Assembly: GCA_039186435.1 (NCBI GenBank)
Contig: JBCDAA010000457.1
Span: 1 to 6,847, forward strand
Direction of reading: 5' to 3'
From: JALVDI01 sp039186435
GTDB taxonomy: Bacteria; Myxococcota_A; Polyangia; Polyangiales; Houyiibacteriaceae
Length of the DNA: 6,847 bases
Part shown: positions 1 to 6,492 of the stretch, in pieces
Position numbering within the stretch: position 1 is the first letter of the stretch
How the letters are laid out: every line of letters begins with the position of its first letter
Program-made: the position numbers and the translations under genes
Notes under the pieces: generated by a model
The model's database searches: none
Told to the model about the DNA's origin: nothing
The model's input: the letters and a program-made list of their open reading frames with translations, nothing else

Positions 1-2
1 CC

Positions 3-74
3 GCCAAGAAGACCGCCAAGAAGACCGCCAAGAAGACCGCCAAGAAGACCGCCAAGAAGACCGCCAAGAAGACC
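3..74 (+). repeat. 12-bp tandem repeat, six perfect copies (unit gccaagaagacc)
   Basis: The unit gccaagaagacc is repeated without a mismatch at 3-14, 15-26, 27-38, 39-50, 51-62 and 63-74, and two further matching bases precede it at the window edge. The array therefore probably continues upstream. It is in frame with the downstream Fis-type gene and encodes Ala-Lys-Lys-Thr each time. Because the unit is a multiple of three, copy-number change would lengthen or shorten the basic tail without shifting the frame. Complete identity at synonymous positions suggests recent expansion or ongoing homogenisation. Confidence 0.95.
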
Positions 75-911
75 GCGGCCTCAACGTTGCCGACCTTTCG
101 GTGGCCCGGCCGGTTCTGGGATCAACGCAAACGTCGAGCTGCGAGAGCCGAGTTCCCAGCGGCTCTCTCGACCTTGGACGATGCACTTCTTGCCGACGGT
201 CCGTCGGTCGTCGTCGCTCTTCGCAACGCTCTTCGCACCGGCCTGCGCACGCTCAAGAACGAGTTGCCACCCGAGCGTCCGAATGAGCTCGCCCCGTGTG
301 CGGATGCCCTCGAGCGCGCGATCGAAACCTGCCGAGTAGAGGATGGTTCCGACCTCCTGGTCAGCGCCGCAACGCTCTCGGCCTTAGGGTTCGACGTGCC
401 CAGGAACGCGAAGTCCAAGCTCAAGCGCCTCTCAGGCAGCGCGAACCCGGGAGACGAACACAGCACGACCGCCGAGGTCGCCGCGGCGCTCATCTACCTG
501 GGTGACTACAAGCGAGCGTTCTCATGGGCGACACAGAAGACCATCGTCGCGCGAGTGGCCACCACGCTCTCATCGCTCGCGGCCATCGCGTCCAACTTTG
601 CAACGAACCCTACAGACAGCGCGGTCAGGCCCGCCTTTCTCGCACTCATCAGCGCCCATCCTCGGGACTTCGACAACCTCTTCACGTCGTCGAGGATCAC
701 AACGCTCGAAACCCTTCTCTGCGCGACCGCCGCGTACCGAGATGCGTTTCGTCCTGGCGAGTCGCTCAACACGGTCGCAGCAAGCGCAGAGAAAGAGCTG
801 CTGCAGACAACCCTCAAGGAAAACGGCGGCAGCCTGCGCCAAACCTGCTTTGCGCTTGGACTCGCGGACTCCAGCCTCCGCGACAAGCTCCGCCGCTACG
901 GACTGCGGTAG
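3..911 (+). CDS. Fis-type HTH protein with (AKKT)n N-terminal repeat, 5' partial
   Basis: A reading frame is open from the window edge to the TAG at 909-911, giving 302 visible residues; the true start lies upstream. Residues 1-24 are six exact Ala-Lys-Lys-Thr units, followed by a basic stretch (WDQRKRRAAR). The middle (about 45-260) looks helical and I do not recognise it. The last 40 residues resemble the Fis/NtrC C-terminal helix-turn-helix: an LKENGGSLRQT first helix, then an ALGL turn and a recognition helix ending LRRYGLR. In that family this region binds DNA. Ala/Lys repeat tails occur in histone H1-like bacterial proteins and bind DNA without sequence specificity. I infer a DNA-binding regulator or chromatin-like protein, probably acting on the nucleoid. 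A TTG at 87 could serve as an internal start, but the in-frame repeat argues that the protein begins earlier. No AAA+ or receiver domain is visible. The gene converges on the lipoprotein gene with only 3 bp between stops. Confidence 0.8.
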   Translation, partial: AKKTAKKTAKKTAKKTAKKTAKKTAASTLPTFRWPGRFWDQRKRRAARAEFPAALSTLDDALLADGPSVVVALRNALRTGLRTLKNELPPERPNELAPCADALERAIETCRVEDGSDLLVSAATLSALGFDVPRNAKSKLKRLSGSANPGDEHSTTAEVAAALIYLGDYKRAFSWATQKTIVARVATTLSSLAAIASNFATNPTDSAVRPAFLALISAHPRDFDNLFTSSRITTLETLLCATAAYRDAFRPGESLNTVAASAEKELLQTTLKENGGSLRQTCFALGLADSSLRDKLRRYGLR

Positions 912-914
912 CGA

Positions 915-1448
915 TCAGCGTGTCGGCATGCGCACGTAGTACGTCCGTAGATCGCCGTGGTGCTGGATGTCGAGCTGGTACGGACCCTGTCTCCACGTGT
1001 ACTTCGTGAGGTGTTCGTCCAGAACAGCGGCGTCCTCCGGTCCATACTCATCGCGCACGTATTGAACGTAAGCGTCCAAGTCCTCGAACCCTTCGACGTT
1101 CCGATGGTGACAGCTGACGCTCACCGCACCGATCGGCACGACCTGCCGCCGACAGGGCACATGCGCGTTCCAAATCGTCTGCTGCTCTCGCCCTTCTGTC
1201 TCCGGCCCAATCTCGATGGACTCGAAACCGTTGGCGATCGAGCGACACGAGTGGGTTCGAGTGCAGCGAGTTTCGGCGGGCGGCTCGGGGAAGCTCGGAA
1301 GGTCTGTCCTAGGTGCTGGCGCGGGTGCTGCGGGTTCAATCGATGGCACCGGAGGCTCGACCACCGGTGTGATCGACGCCAATTCGGCGGACGGATCGGC
1401 GGTACACGCCGCAAGCAACCATAAGGCAATCGCGGTTCGTCGCATCAT
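915..1448 (-). CDS. Predicted lipoprotein with Pro-rich linker and four conserved-looking cysteines
   Basis: From the ATG at 1448 the product is 177 aa. Its N-terminus MMRRTAIALWLLAAC is a clear type II signal peptide: two Arg, a hydrophobic core and an LAAC lipobox, with Cys15 as the predicted lipidated residue. The protein should therefore be exported and membrane-anchored. Residues 28-58 form a Pro/Ala/Glu-rich linker. A compact domain of about 115 aa follows, with Cys62, Cys68, Cys99 and Cys113 that could form two disulfides in the periplasm. I do not recognise the domain family. A GTG at 1460 would add four residues (MPCT). I prefer an ATG (1448 or 1445) because it gives a normal signal peptide, although no strong ribosome binding site is seen before either. 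It lies downstream of, and on the same strand as, the unassigned gene at 1509-1994, with about 60 bp between them, so co-transcription is possible. Confidence 0.82.
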   Translation of the reverse strand: MMRRTAIALWLLAACTADPSAELASITPVVEPPVPSIEPAAPAPAPRTDLPSFPEPPAETRCTRTHSCRSIANGFESIEIGPETEGREQQTIWNAHVPCRRQVVPIGAVSVSCHHRNVEGFEDLDAYVQYVRDEYGPEDAAVLDEHLTKYTWRQGPYQLDIQHHGDLRTYYVRMPTR

Positions 1449-1463
1449 GGTGCAAGGCACCGC

Positions 1464-1486
1464 GACCCAGCGAGAAACCTTGGGTC
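1464..1486. promoter_or_regulatory. Short inverted repeat upstream of the lipoprotein gene
   Basis: GACCCA at 1464-1469 is the reverse complement of TGGGTC at 1481-1486. This gives a 6-bp stem with an 11-nt loop in the gap between the two minus-strand genes. No U-tract follows on the minus strand, so it is not a standard intrinsic terminator. It could be a leader hairpin near the lipoprotein start, or chance. Confidence 0.2.
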
Positions 1487-1508
1487 CTCAATGCACAAAC
1501 TGGCAGGA

Positions 1509-1994
1509 CTACTCCCAATAGAGAAACACGGCGCGACCACTCGCGCGGGCTGCGAGGACAAACTCACGAACCATCGCTCCGCCTTCTTCATCGAAGGACG
1601 CGTGCTCGTCACAATGGAGCAAGAGCTCGCAAAGAAACTCCGGCAGGCGAAAGACGCCCGTAGTATACGCCTCGAGCGGACTGAGCAGCCCCGGACGTTC
1701 CAGCTCGATTCGCTCGGCCAAGGTTGGCTTACGCTGCGAGAGGGTCTCAAAGAGTCCGACCGGACCCGCGTTCAGCTCCAAGTCGTGTAGATGCGGGAGA
1801 CCCTTCGGAGAAAACCACTCCGCCCCCTGCGCCGGACGTTCGCCCCAGTCGAAATGATCGACCGGCGAGCCATCCGGTGCGAACGGATTGGGAACCTTTG
1901 AAACGACGGGTTGATCGTTCGGAAACACCCAACCGGGAGCGGCCGCAAGAAGCTCTTCGTCTGTCGCTGCGATGAGCGTACTGGTGATGCCCAT
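1509..1994 (-). CDS. Hypothetical acidic protein, about 161 aa
   Basis: From the ATG at 1994 the product is 161 aa, starting MGITSTLIAATDEELLAA and ending in an Asp/Glu-rich helix followed by ASGRAVFLYWE. No signal peptide or membrane segment is visible, so a cytoplasmic location is likely. The centre has several Trp, Pro and His residues (for example DHFDWGERP and LPHLHDLEL). I cannot assign a family. The two ends vaguely resemble DUF1877 (YfbM-like) proteins, which start MGM and end with a helix plus a hydrophobic strand, but I do not see the characteristic central part, so I do not make that call. A GTG at 2021 would add nine residues (MLRTFDDTY); I chose the ATG because the MGIT start looks more natural. 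Neither has a good Shine-Dalgarno sequence. It precedes the lipoprotein gene on the same strand. Confidence 0.65.
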   Translation of the reverse strand: MGITSTLIAATDEELLAAAPGWVFPNDQPVVSKVPNPFAPDGSPVDHFDWGERPAQGAEWFSPKGLPHLHDLELNAGPVGLFETLSQRKPTLAERIELERPGLLSPLEAYTTGVFRLPEFLCELLLHCDEHASFDEEGGAMVREFVLAARASGRAVFLYWE

Positions 1995-2272
1995 GTAGGT
2001 ATCGTCGAACGTACGCAGCACGAACGCAACCGATTGAATTCGGTCGATGCGCTAGCGCATTCGCCGTAGAGTCGAGCCGCAATGCCGCGTAAACCCGCTT
2101 TCCCCTACGCGAAGATTCGACCGACCGGCGCGACCTTTAGCGGATCTATCATGCCCGGCCAGCGCCGATACCTGGTGACTGGAGCGACAAGATCGTCCCC
2201 CACTCCAAGGCGGCAGCTGGTACATCCCGGGTTAGTCAAGAAACGCCGGGCACGTTCGGTCCAACTGCGAGC
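1995..2272. other. Intergenic region, 278 bp, no convincing gene
   Basis: This stretch separates the 606-aa propeller gene (ending at 2273) from the hypothetical gene (starting at 1994 or 2021). It holds two abutting inverted repeats at 2031-2060 and a 64-codon plus-strand reading frame at 2082-2276. That frame has no recognisable domain, a very basic composition and no good ribosome binding site. No stem with a T-run that would pass as an intrinsic terminator is visible after the propeller gene. The region most likely contains the promoter for the two minus-strand genes at 915-1994. Confidence 0.5.
2031..2060. promoter_or_regulatory. Two abutting inverted repeats, candidate operator
   Basis: Positions 2047-2060 (atgcgctagcgcat) are a perfect 14-bp palindrome. 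Directly adjoining it, 2031-2046 (cgattgaattcggtcg) is a dyad centred on GAATTC with two mismatched base pairs. The pair lies just upstream of the hypothetical minus-strand gene, where an operator for a dimeric regulator would be expected. No promoter elements could be placed with confidence, and the regulator is unknown. Confidence 0.35.
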
Positions 2273-4093
2273 CTAGGTAACGTTTAGTACGCGATAGATC
2301 GCCCCGCTCCACGGCTGCGTGCTTCCAGACTCATCTTCGTTACAGCAAACCAAAAGCTGGTCCTGATCATCCACCGTGATGTTGCTGCACTTCGCAGGAA
2401 GTGCGACATGGATGTTGTCTTGCGTCCCGACGAAGAGTGCGCCACGCGGGGTGAGTCTCCAAACCGCACCCGTGGATCGACGTCCTGTTCGTGCCTTACC
2501 AGACGCCGCAGAAACGTACAGCCTCCCGGCGCTATCGAAACACATGTCGATCAGTTGGGAGCCGTTCGGAAACTGCGCGACGTGCTCTCCGTTCCCAACC
2601 AACATACCATTGGCATCGAGGCGCCATCGGTAGACGCCATTCTTGGTCGTCGCTCGAAAAGACACGTAGATCCAATCGTCATTTCCGTGAGTGGTTACAG
2701 CAATCGCGCTGGGGCTGTCGAAGAAGTCGTTGGGAGCATTGCTTCCTTTTCGCACTAGCTCGCCAGTCGGTTGATGCGGGGTTACGCCTCCGAAAACGGG
2801 TCCAATATCGTACTTCACTAGCGAGTGGTTGTCTTTCGCTACGACATATAGCGTAGTGTTATGAACACATAGACCGTCAGGACCGTTCAGCCAGCCATCT
2901 GGGTAGAACTGATTGGGCATGGGAACCGACTGCCACCCCGGCGCAGTCGGAACCTGCCGGCGTGTTTGAAGAGGCACAGTTGTTGGCTGGTCTACCAAAC
3001 TGTACCAAGTCGCATCCCTCGAATCATAGCGATGCACGGCATCCGTGGCGTTCTTTCGAAACAACGCGCCATGTACAAGCTGGCCTTGCTGGTGCCGTGC
3101 ACCAATATCGATTCCGCTGAAGCACCCGACATAGAAGTTGCCTACTTCATCCGCAACTAGTCCCGCATAGGGCCGGTCAGTTTCGATGTCGTCGGTAAAT
3201 GGGGTGGCAGTCGAATCGATCAAACGAAAGGGCGGCGAAGCTGGGTGGGCCATTGGCCTACCATTACCGCTAATCTCGGCACTCAGAGGTGATTGCCCCG
3301 CAAACTCGATCCGATTCGGATACGGATCCACGTCATACAGTGTTCCAGCACTGTCGTTTGCAGGGTCGGGACCGCCTTTGCCGCGTGGTCTTCCGCGTGC
3401 GAGTACAATCAGCCGTGGCGGCTGAGCCGCTGTCCGGGGACGGAACACTAATCCACGCGGGTAAGGGACGGCCGTCGTAAGACGTTGAAGAACCGTTAAC
3501 CTTCCAGAGCGCAGCAGATGGTGAAACGGCGTTGCACCAGCACCGGCAACTGGAACGGTCCCCGCAATCGCTGGCGGAGCTGGCATCGGGTTACCTGGCC
3601 CCGATGGGTTGAGAATCGAACCAATCGGAAACAAGCTCGCGGGTGTGGGAGCGGCCGGCACGACCACACGAAGAGGCGGCGGTGTCGGGAGCGAGGCCGC
3701 AAGCACCTGAAACAAGTTGTGCGTGTGCGCGCGATCGAATCCTTGAGCAACATTAACGTGGTAGTTCCCGGGAACGACGGAGATCACCGGATTGGTACCA
3801 ACCTGCGGAACCGTCAGCTGTAACTGATCCTGATTGAGGGCGACCCAGCTCACCTCATAAAGCGTCGCACCTATGACGGTTCCAGCTGAGACGCCCACGG
3901 GAACTGTGAGACCCACCCGCATCGGAACGCTGGATGTTGGGTCCAAGACGCCTGCTGCACGAGGCGGAAATGTAACGATGGCCGTGTCGCCTGGACCTCC
4001 CCGATCCGGTGCCACAGTGAGTATTCCCCCGAAGAACGGCATCCAAGAGTCTACGCGTAGATCCGAATCATCTTCAATCGCTGGTGGAGGCAC
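2273..4093 (-). CDS. IPT/TIG-like domain plus NHL/SMP-30-like beta-propeller protein
   Basis: The product is 606 aa, starting with GTG at 4093; an in-frame TGA six codons upstream excludes a longer start. Residues about 20-131 look like an IPT/TIG immunoglobulin-like fold (GGILTVAPDRGGPGDTAIV near the start, VPGNYHVNVAQG near the end). A Pro/Ala-rich linker spans about 135-190. From about 195 onward, repeated blade-like segments recur: PRGLVFRP, YAGLVADEVGNFYVG, GPDGLCVHNTTLYVV, SPSAIAVTTHGNDDWIYVS, LIDMCFDSAGRLYVS and SNITVDDQDQLLVC. Each has the hydrophobic-Asp-Gly-x-hydrophobic-Tyr-Val pattern of NHL or SMP-30-type propellers, suggesting about six blades. Such propellers serve as binding scaffolds or, in some families, as lactonases; nothing here fixes the activity. 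Export would be expected for this architecture, yet no signal peptide is seen. Sampled GC is lower than in the neighbours. It lies 70 bp downstream of the FHA gene on the same strand. Confidence 0.75.
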   Translation of the reverse strand: MPPPAIEDDSDLRVDSWMPFFGGILTVAPDRGGPGDTAIVTFPPRAAGVLDPTSSVPMRVGLTVPVGVSAGTVIGATLYEVSWVALNQDQLQLTVPQVGTNPVISVVPGNYHVNVAQGFDRAHTHNLFQVLAASLPTPPPLRVVVPAAPTPASLFPIGSILNPSGPGNPMPAPPAIAGTVPVAGAGATPFHHLLRSGRLTVLQRLTTAVPYPRGLVFRPRTAAQPPRLIVLARGRPRGKGGPDPANDSAGTLYDVDPYPNRIEFAGQSPLSAEISGNGRPMAHPASPPFRLIDSTATPFTDDIETDRPYAGLVADEVGNFYVGCFSGIDIGARHQQGQLVHGALFRKNATDAVHRYDSRDATWYSLVDQPTTVPLQTRRQVPTAPGWQSVPMPNQFYPDGWLNGPDGLCVHNTTLYVVAKDNHSLVKYDIGPVFGGVTPHQPTGELVRKGSNAPNDFFDSPSAIAVTTHGNDDWIYVSFRATTKNGVYRWRLDANGMLVGNGEHVAQFPNGSQLIDMCFDSAGRLYVSAASGKARTGRRSTGAVWRLTPRGALFVGTQDNIHVALPAKCSNITVDDQDQLLVCCNEDESGSTQPWSGAIYRVLNVT

Positions 4094-4163
4094 TACTCGT
4101 GCAACAAATCACCGAACGCGTAGAAGAAGACCCGAAGAGAACCGTCCAAATAGAAGTCCACAG

Positions 4164-5087
4164 CTACCGCGCCTCCAGCTTCGCCACCCCCAACCTGAGC
4201 TGCGACGCCTGGGGCCGCCGCTCGATCAGCATCGCCGCGTGCGCCACGCCCAGCTCCGCGAGCTGCCGACGCGCTCGACTCACATCCAAGTTGAGTTTCT
4301 GCCGGCTCACGCGCATCTGCTTCATCAGATCTTCGACGTGCATCCAGCCGCGTTCGTTGAGCGGCAGCTCGCAGTCGGCGATGCGTCGGCGCGCGAGGGT
4401 CACAAGCAAGTAGTGAAAGCTCCGCGAGGGGAGACGAAAACTCTGCACGTTCGTTTGGAGCTCGAGTTCCACGTGCTCTTCGTCTCTTGAAACGGAAAAC
4501 GAAAAGGTTGCGTCCAGGAGGGAGGGTGTCGATCGCTCGCGGCGGCGGGTGTCGCTGGTCGCGCGGGTTCCCGGCGGAAGTTCGAGGAGATAGCTGTCGG
4601 CGCCGACCTGCACCGCGCACTGATCGTCGATGGGTCGAGTGCCGGCGTCGGTTTCGGCGATCCAGACGTTGCGCTCGTGATCGAAGTACACGGTGAGAAG
4701 CGCTTCGTCGGGATTGGGGAGTTGAAGGAGCTCCTGCATCGCGTGTTTGACTTCGCCGGACTCGATGCACTTTGCGCGTGCGCCCGCGGGAAGATCACTC
4801 ACAAGTCGCCACCCGTGAAGCGCGTCGACTTCGCCGAAGTAAACGACGGAGCCAGCTTTGAGCGCGGTCTTGCGACCGGGCTCCACGCGCGTGCCGTCGA
4901 GCCAGGTTCCGTTCGTGCTTCCGAGATCGCGCACGTGCCAGCGACCCCCGTCGTAAAAGAGCACTGCATGCTCGGCAGATACGCAGTCGGAGTCGAGATG
5001 AAGGGTGCTCGCCTGAGAGCGACCGATCAGCGTTCGCACCGCAAGAGTGCAACGCAGTCCCGATGCAGCATTCGCGACGGTCCCCAC
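4164..5087 (-). CDS. FHA-domain regulator with C-terminal winged-helix-like domain
   Basis: The product is 307 aa from GTG at 5087. Residues 11-86 are a canonical FHA domain: GRS (22-24), the VSAEHA segment with Ser37 and His40, and DLGSTNGT (54-61). In this fold those Arg, Ser and Asn residues bind phosphothreonine peptides. Residues about 105-215 are an unassigned linker. Residues about 217-302 resemble an OmpR-like winged helix: an LPSRSFHYLLVTLARRR first helix, a GWMHVEDLMKQM helix, a basic LNLDVSRARRQL recognition-like helix and a terminal beta hairpin (IERRPQASQLRLG). I infer a cytoplasmic transcription factor that couples Thr phosphorylation to DNA binding. It is divergent from the kinase at 5137, a natural candidate partner, and upstream of the propeller gene. 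The start is tentative: the FHA fold begins almost at residue 11 and no clear Shine-Dalgarno sequence precedes the GTG. Confidence 0.87.
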   Translation of the reverse strand: MGTVANAASGLRCTLAVRTLIGRSQASTLHLDSDCVSAEHAVLFYDGGRWHVRDLGSTNGTWLDGTRVEPGRKTALKAGSVVYFGEVDALHGWRLVSDLPAGARAKCIESGEVKHAMQELLQLPNPDEALLTVYFDHERNVWIAETDAGTRPIDDQCAVQVGADSYLLELPPGTRATSDTRRRERSTPSLLDATFSFSVSRDEEHVELELQTNVQSFRLPSRSFHYLLVTLARRRIADCELPLNERGWMHVEDLMKQMRVSRQKLNLDVSRARRQLAELGVAHAAMLIERRPQASQLRLGVAKLEAR

Positions 5088-5136
5088 GAACGCGAAATAC
5101 TACTTCACTTTTCTTACCTATTCGGCAGAAATCAAA
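5088..5136. promoter_or_regulatory. Divergent promoter region between FHA gene and kinase gene
   Basis: This 49-bp gap between divergent start codons is visibly AT-richer than its flanks (for example 5096-5120 holds tacttcacttttcttacc). Both genes must be transcribed from this area or from within each other's 5' ends. I could not place -35 and -10 boxes convincingly on either strand. A shared promoter region would allow the FHA regulator to control both genes, but this is an inference from layout alone. Confidence 0.4.
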
Positions 5137-6492
5137 GTGGTGGACGACGGTGCAAGGAAACGGCTCAGCTCGATCGAGGAGATCGTCGCCGAGTCTGTTC
5201 ACGGAACGCGACCGATTGCACGCACAGAGACAAGCACTGACGCCACGTCGCTTCCGCCCCGCTACGAAGACCTGGGGCGTATTGCCTCCGGCGGAATGGG
5301 TGAAGTGCGGCGCGCGCGTGATCGATCGCTGAACCGAACCGTCGCGCACTGGGAACACCTTGAATCCGCGCTGATGCAGACGCGCTTTCAGCATGAAGTT
5401 GCAGTGACGGCGAGTCTTCAGCATCCGGGCATCGTGCCGATTCACGACCAGGGAATCCTCGACGATGGGCGTCCCTGGTTTTCGATGCAGGAGGTTCGCG
5501 GGCGCACGCTCGACGAGGTGATTCAGGAGGTCCACCGCACCGCCGACCGCGCCACCTTGCGAACGCTTGTGCAGCACCTTCTTAGCGTTCTGCTGCGCGT
5601 CGCGGAAACGATGGCCTATGCGCACTCGCTCGGCGTGGTGCATCGCGACCTCAAACCGCACAACCTCATGGTCGGCGAGTTTGGCGAAGCCCTCGTCATG
5701 GATTGGGGCATCGCGCGGCGTCCCGACGTTCCCGAACTTCCCGACGCCGGTTCCGCGACGATCACACCGCTCACCCAAGCCGGCGACATCGTCGGCACGC
5801 TTTCGTACATGGCGCCCGAGCAAGCGCGCAGTGAAGAGGTGAGCGCGTCGGCGGATGTCTTTTCGCTCGGCCTGGTGCTCTTCGAAGCGCTCACGGGAAC
5901 GCCGGCGGTCGACGCGTCCGCGCCTGCGCTCCTCGCGCGCTTTCACACCAAGCAGATGGAACTCCGTTCGCGTCTCGAGCGCGATTCCGCGGTGGTCTCG
6001 GACGAGCTGATCTCGATCGTCGAGCGGGCGACGAAGCCGGATGCGAGCGAACGCTACGCGGATGCGGCGGCGCTAGCGGCGGATCTTCGAAGCTGGCTCG
6101 ACGGGGCGGCGCGGCGACAGCGGGCGCGGGCGGCGCTGGCCGACGCAAAGATCAAGGAGGGCGAAGTCGGCGCGCTCCGGAACGAACTCAAAGCACTGCA
6201 AAGCGAACTCGAAGCGCTCAATCGCACGCTTCAGCCCTTCGACGACGTGCCGGCCAAGCTCCCCTTGTGGAAGGCGGAAGATCGAATTGAAGAGCTCCGC
6301 GATCAGCTCGAGCAAAACGAAGCGCAGTTGATTGAAACGCTTCGCCTCGCGCTGCAGTACGACCCGGAGCTCGACGAAGCGAACCGCGCGCTCGCGTCGA
6401 TCGCCCGGCGCAAAGCCGAGGAACTCGAAGACCTCGGCGACATTCGCGGCGCAAGTCGCTGGCTCGAGGTACTGCAAACCCACACACAATGA
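5137..6492 (+). CDS. Hanks-type Ser/Thr kinase lacking the beta-3 lysine, with C-terminal coiled coil; ends at a suspect TGA
   Basis: Residue numbers count from an upstream GTG at 5047, which I reject because it overlaps the divergent FHA gene; GTG at 5137 or 5140 is preferred. Kinase motifs: Gly-rich loop GRIASGGMGEV (77-87), alpha-C Glu117, HRDLKPHN (199-206), DWG in place of DFG (219-221, common in related bacterial kinases), APE (256-258) and alpha-F Asp270. The segment that should read VAxK reads Val99-Ala100-His101-Trp102, and there is no lysine anywhere from 71 to 150. Against family spacing this fits loss of four residues (x-Lys-x-Leu) after VA. The ATP-anchoring lysine is therefore missing and activity is doubtful. 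Segments such as DGRPWFSMQEVRGRTL match the kinase family that is fused to FGE domains. Residues 365-465 form a charged coiled coil. The frame ends with TGA at 6490-6492 but continues open afterwards with the expected fusion domains. A cytoplasmic signalling role is inferred. Confidence 0.87.
   Translation: MVDDGARKRLSSIEEIVAESVHGTRPIARTETSTDATSLPPRYEDLGRIASGGMGEVRRARDRSLNRTVAHWEHLESALMQTRFQHEVAVTASLQHPGIVPIHDQGILDDGRPWFSMQEVRGRTLDEVIQEVHRTADRATLRTLVQHLLSVLLRVAETMAYAHSLGVVHRDLKPHNLMVGEFGEALVMDWGIARRPDVPELPDAGSATITPLTQAGDIVGTLSYMAPEQARSEEVSASADVFSLGLVLFEALTGTPAVDASAPALLARFHTKQMELRSRLERDSAVVSDELISIVERATKPDASERYADAAALAADLRSWLDGAARRQRARAALADAKIKEGEVGALRNELKALQSELEALNRTLQPFDDVPAKLPLWKAEDRIEELRDQLEQNEAQLIETLRLALQYDPELDEANRALASIARRKAEELEDLGDIRGASRWLEVLQTHTQ

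Noticed and set aside
1509..1994. DUF1877 (YfbM-like) assignment for the hypothetical protein
   Set aside because: Only the extreme ends look similar; the expected central motifs were not found, so the resemblance is too weak to name.
2226..2250. cccgg...ccggg inverted repeat after the propeller gene as a terminator
   Set aside because: The stem is only 5 bp with a 15-nt loop and has no T-run on the relevant strand.
2082..2276. 64-codon plus-strand reading frame between the hypothetical gene and the propeller gene
   Set aside because: It has no recognisable motif, a very basic low-complexity composition and no good ribosome binding site. It overlaps the end of the propeller gene through a shared CCTAGG that supplies TAG on both strands. 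It is more likely a chance open frame.
4093..4770. 225-codon minus-strand open frame inside the FHA gene
   Set aside because: It is the +1 shadow of the FHA gene, with an Arg/Ser/Ala-rich translation and no motif, whereas the other frame has a textbook FHA domain.
5047..5136. Longer kinase start at GTG 5047
   Set aside because: It would overlap the divergent FHA gene start by 41 bp, and the added residues do not resemble the N-terminus of kinase proteins. GTG at 5137 or 5140 leaves a normal AT-rich promoter gap.
5701..5710. DWG instead of DFG as a sign of an inactive kinase
   Set aside because: DWG is common in this bacterial kinase family and keeps the metal-binding Asp, so it is not evidence of loss of function by itself.
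4795..5946. 383-codon minus-strand open frame opposite the kinase
   Set aside because: The translation is Arg/His-rich without domains and lies antisense to well-matched kinase motifs. It is a typical shadow frame in GC-rich DNA.
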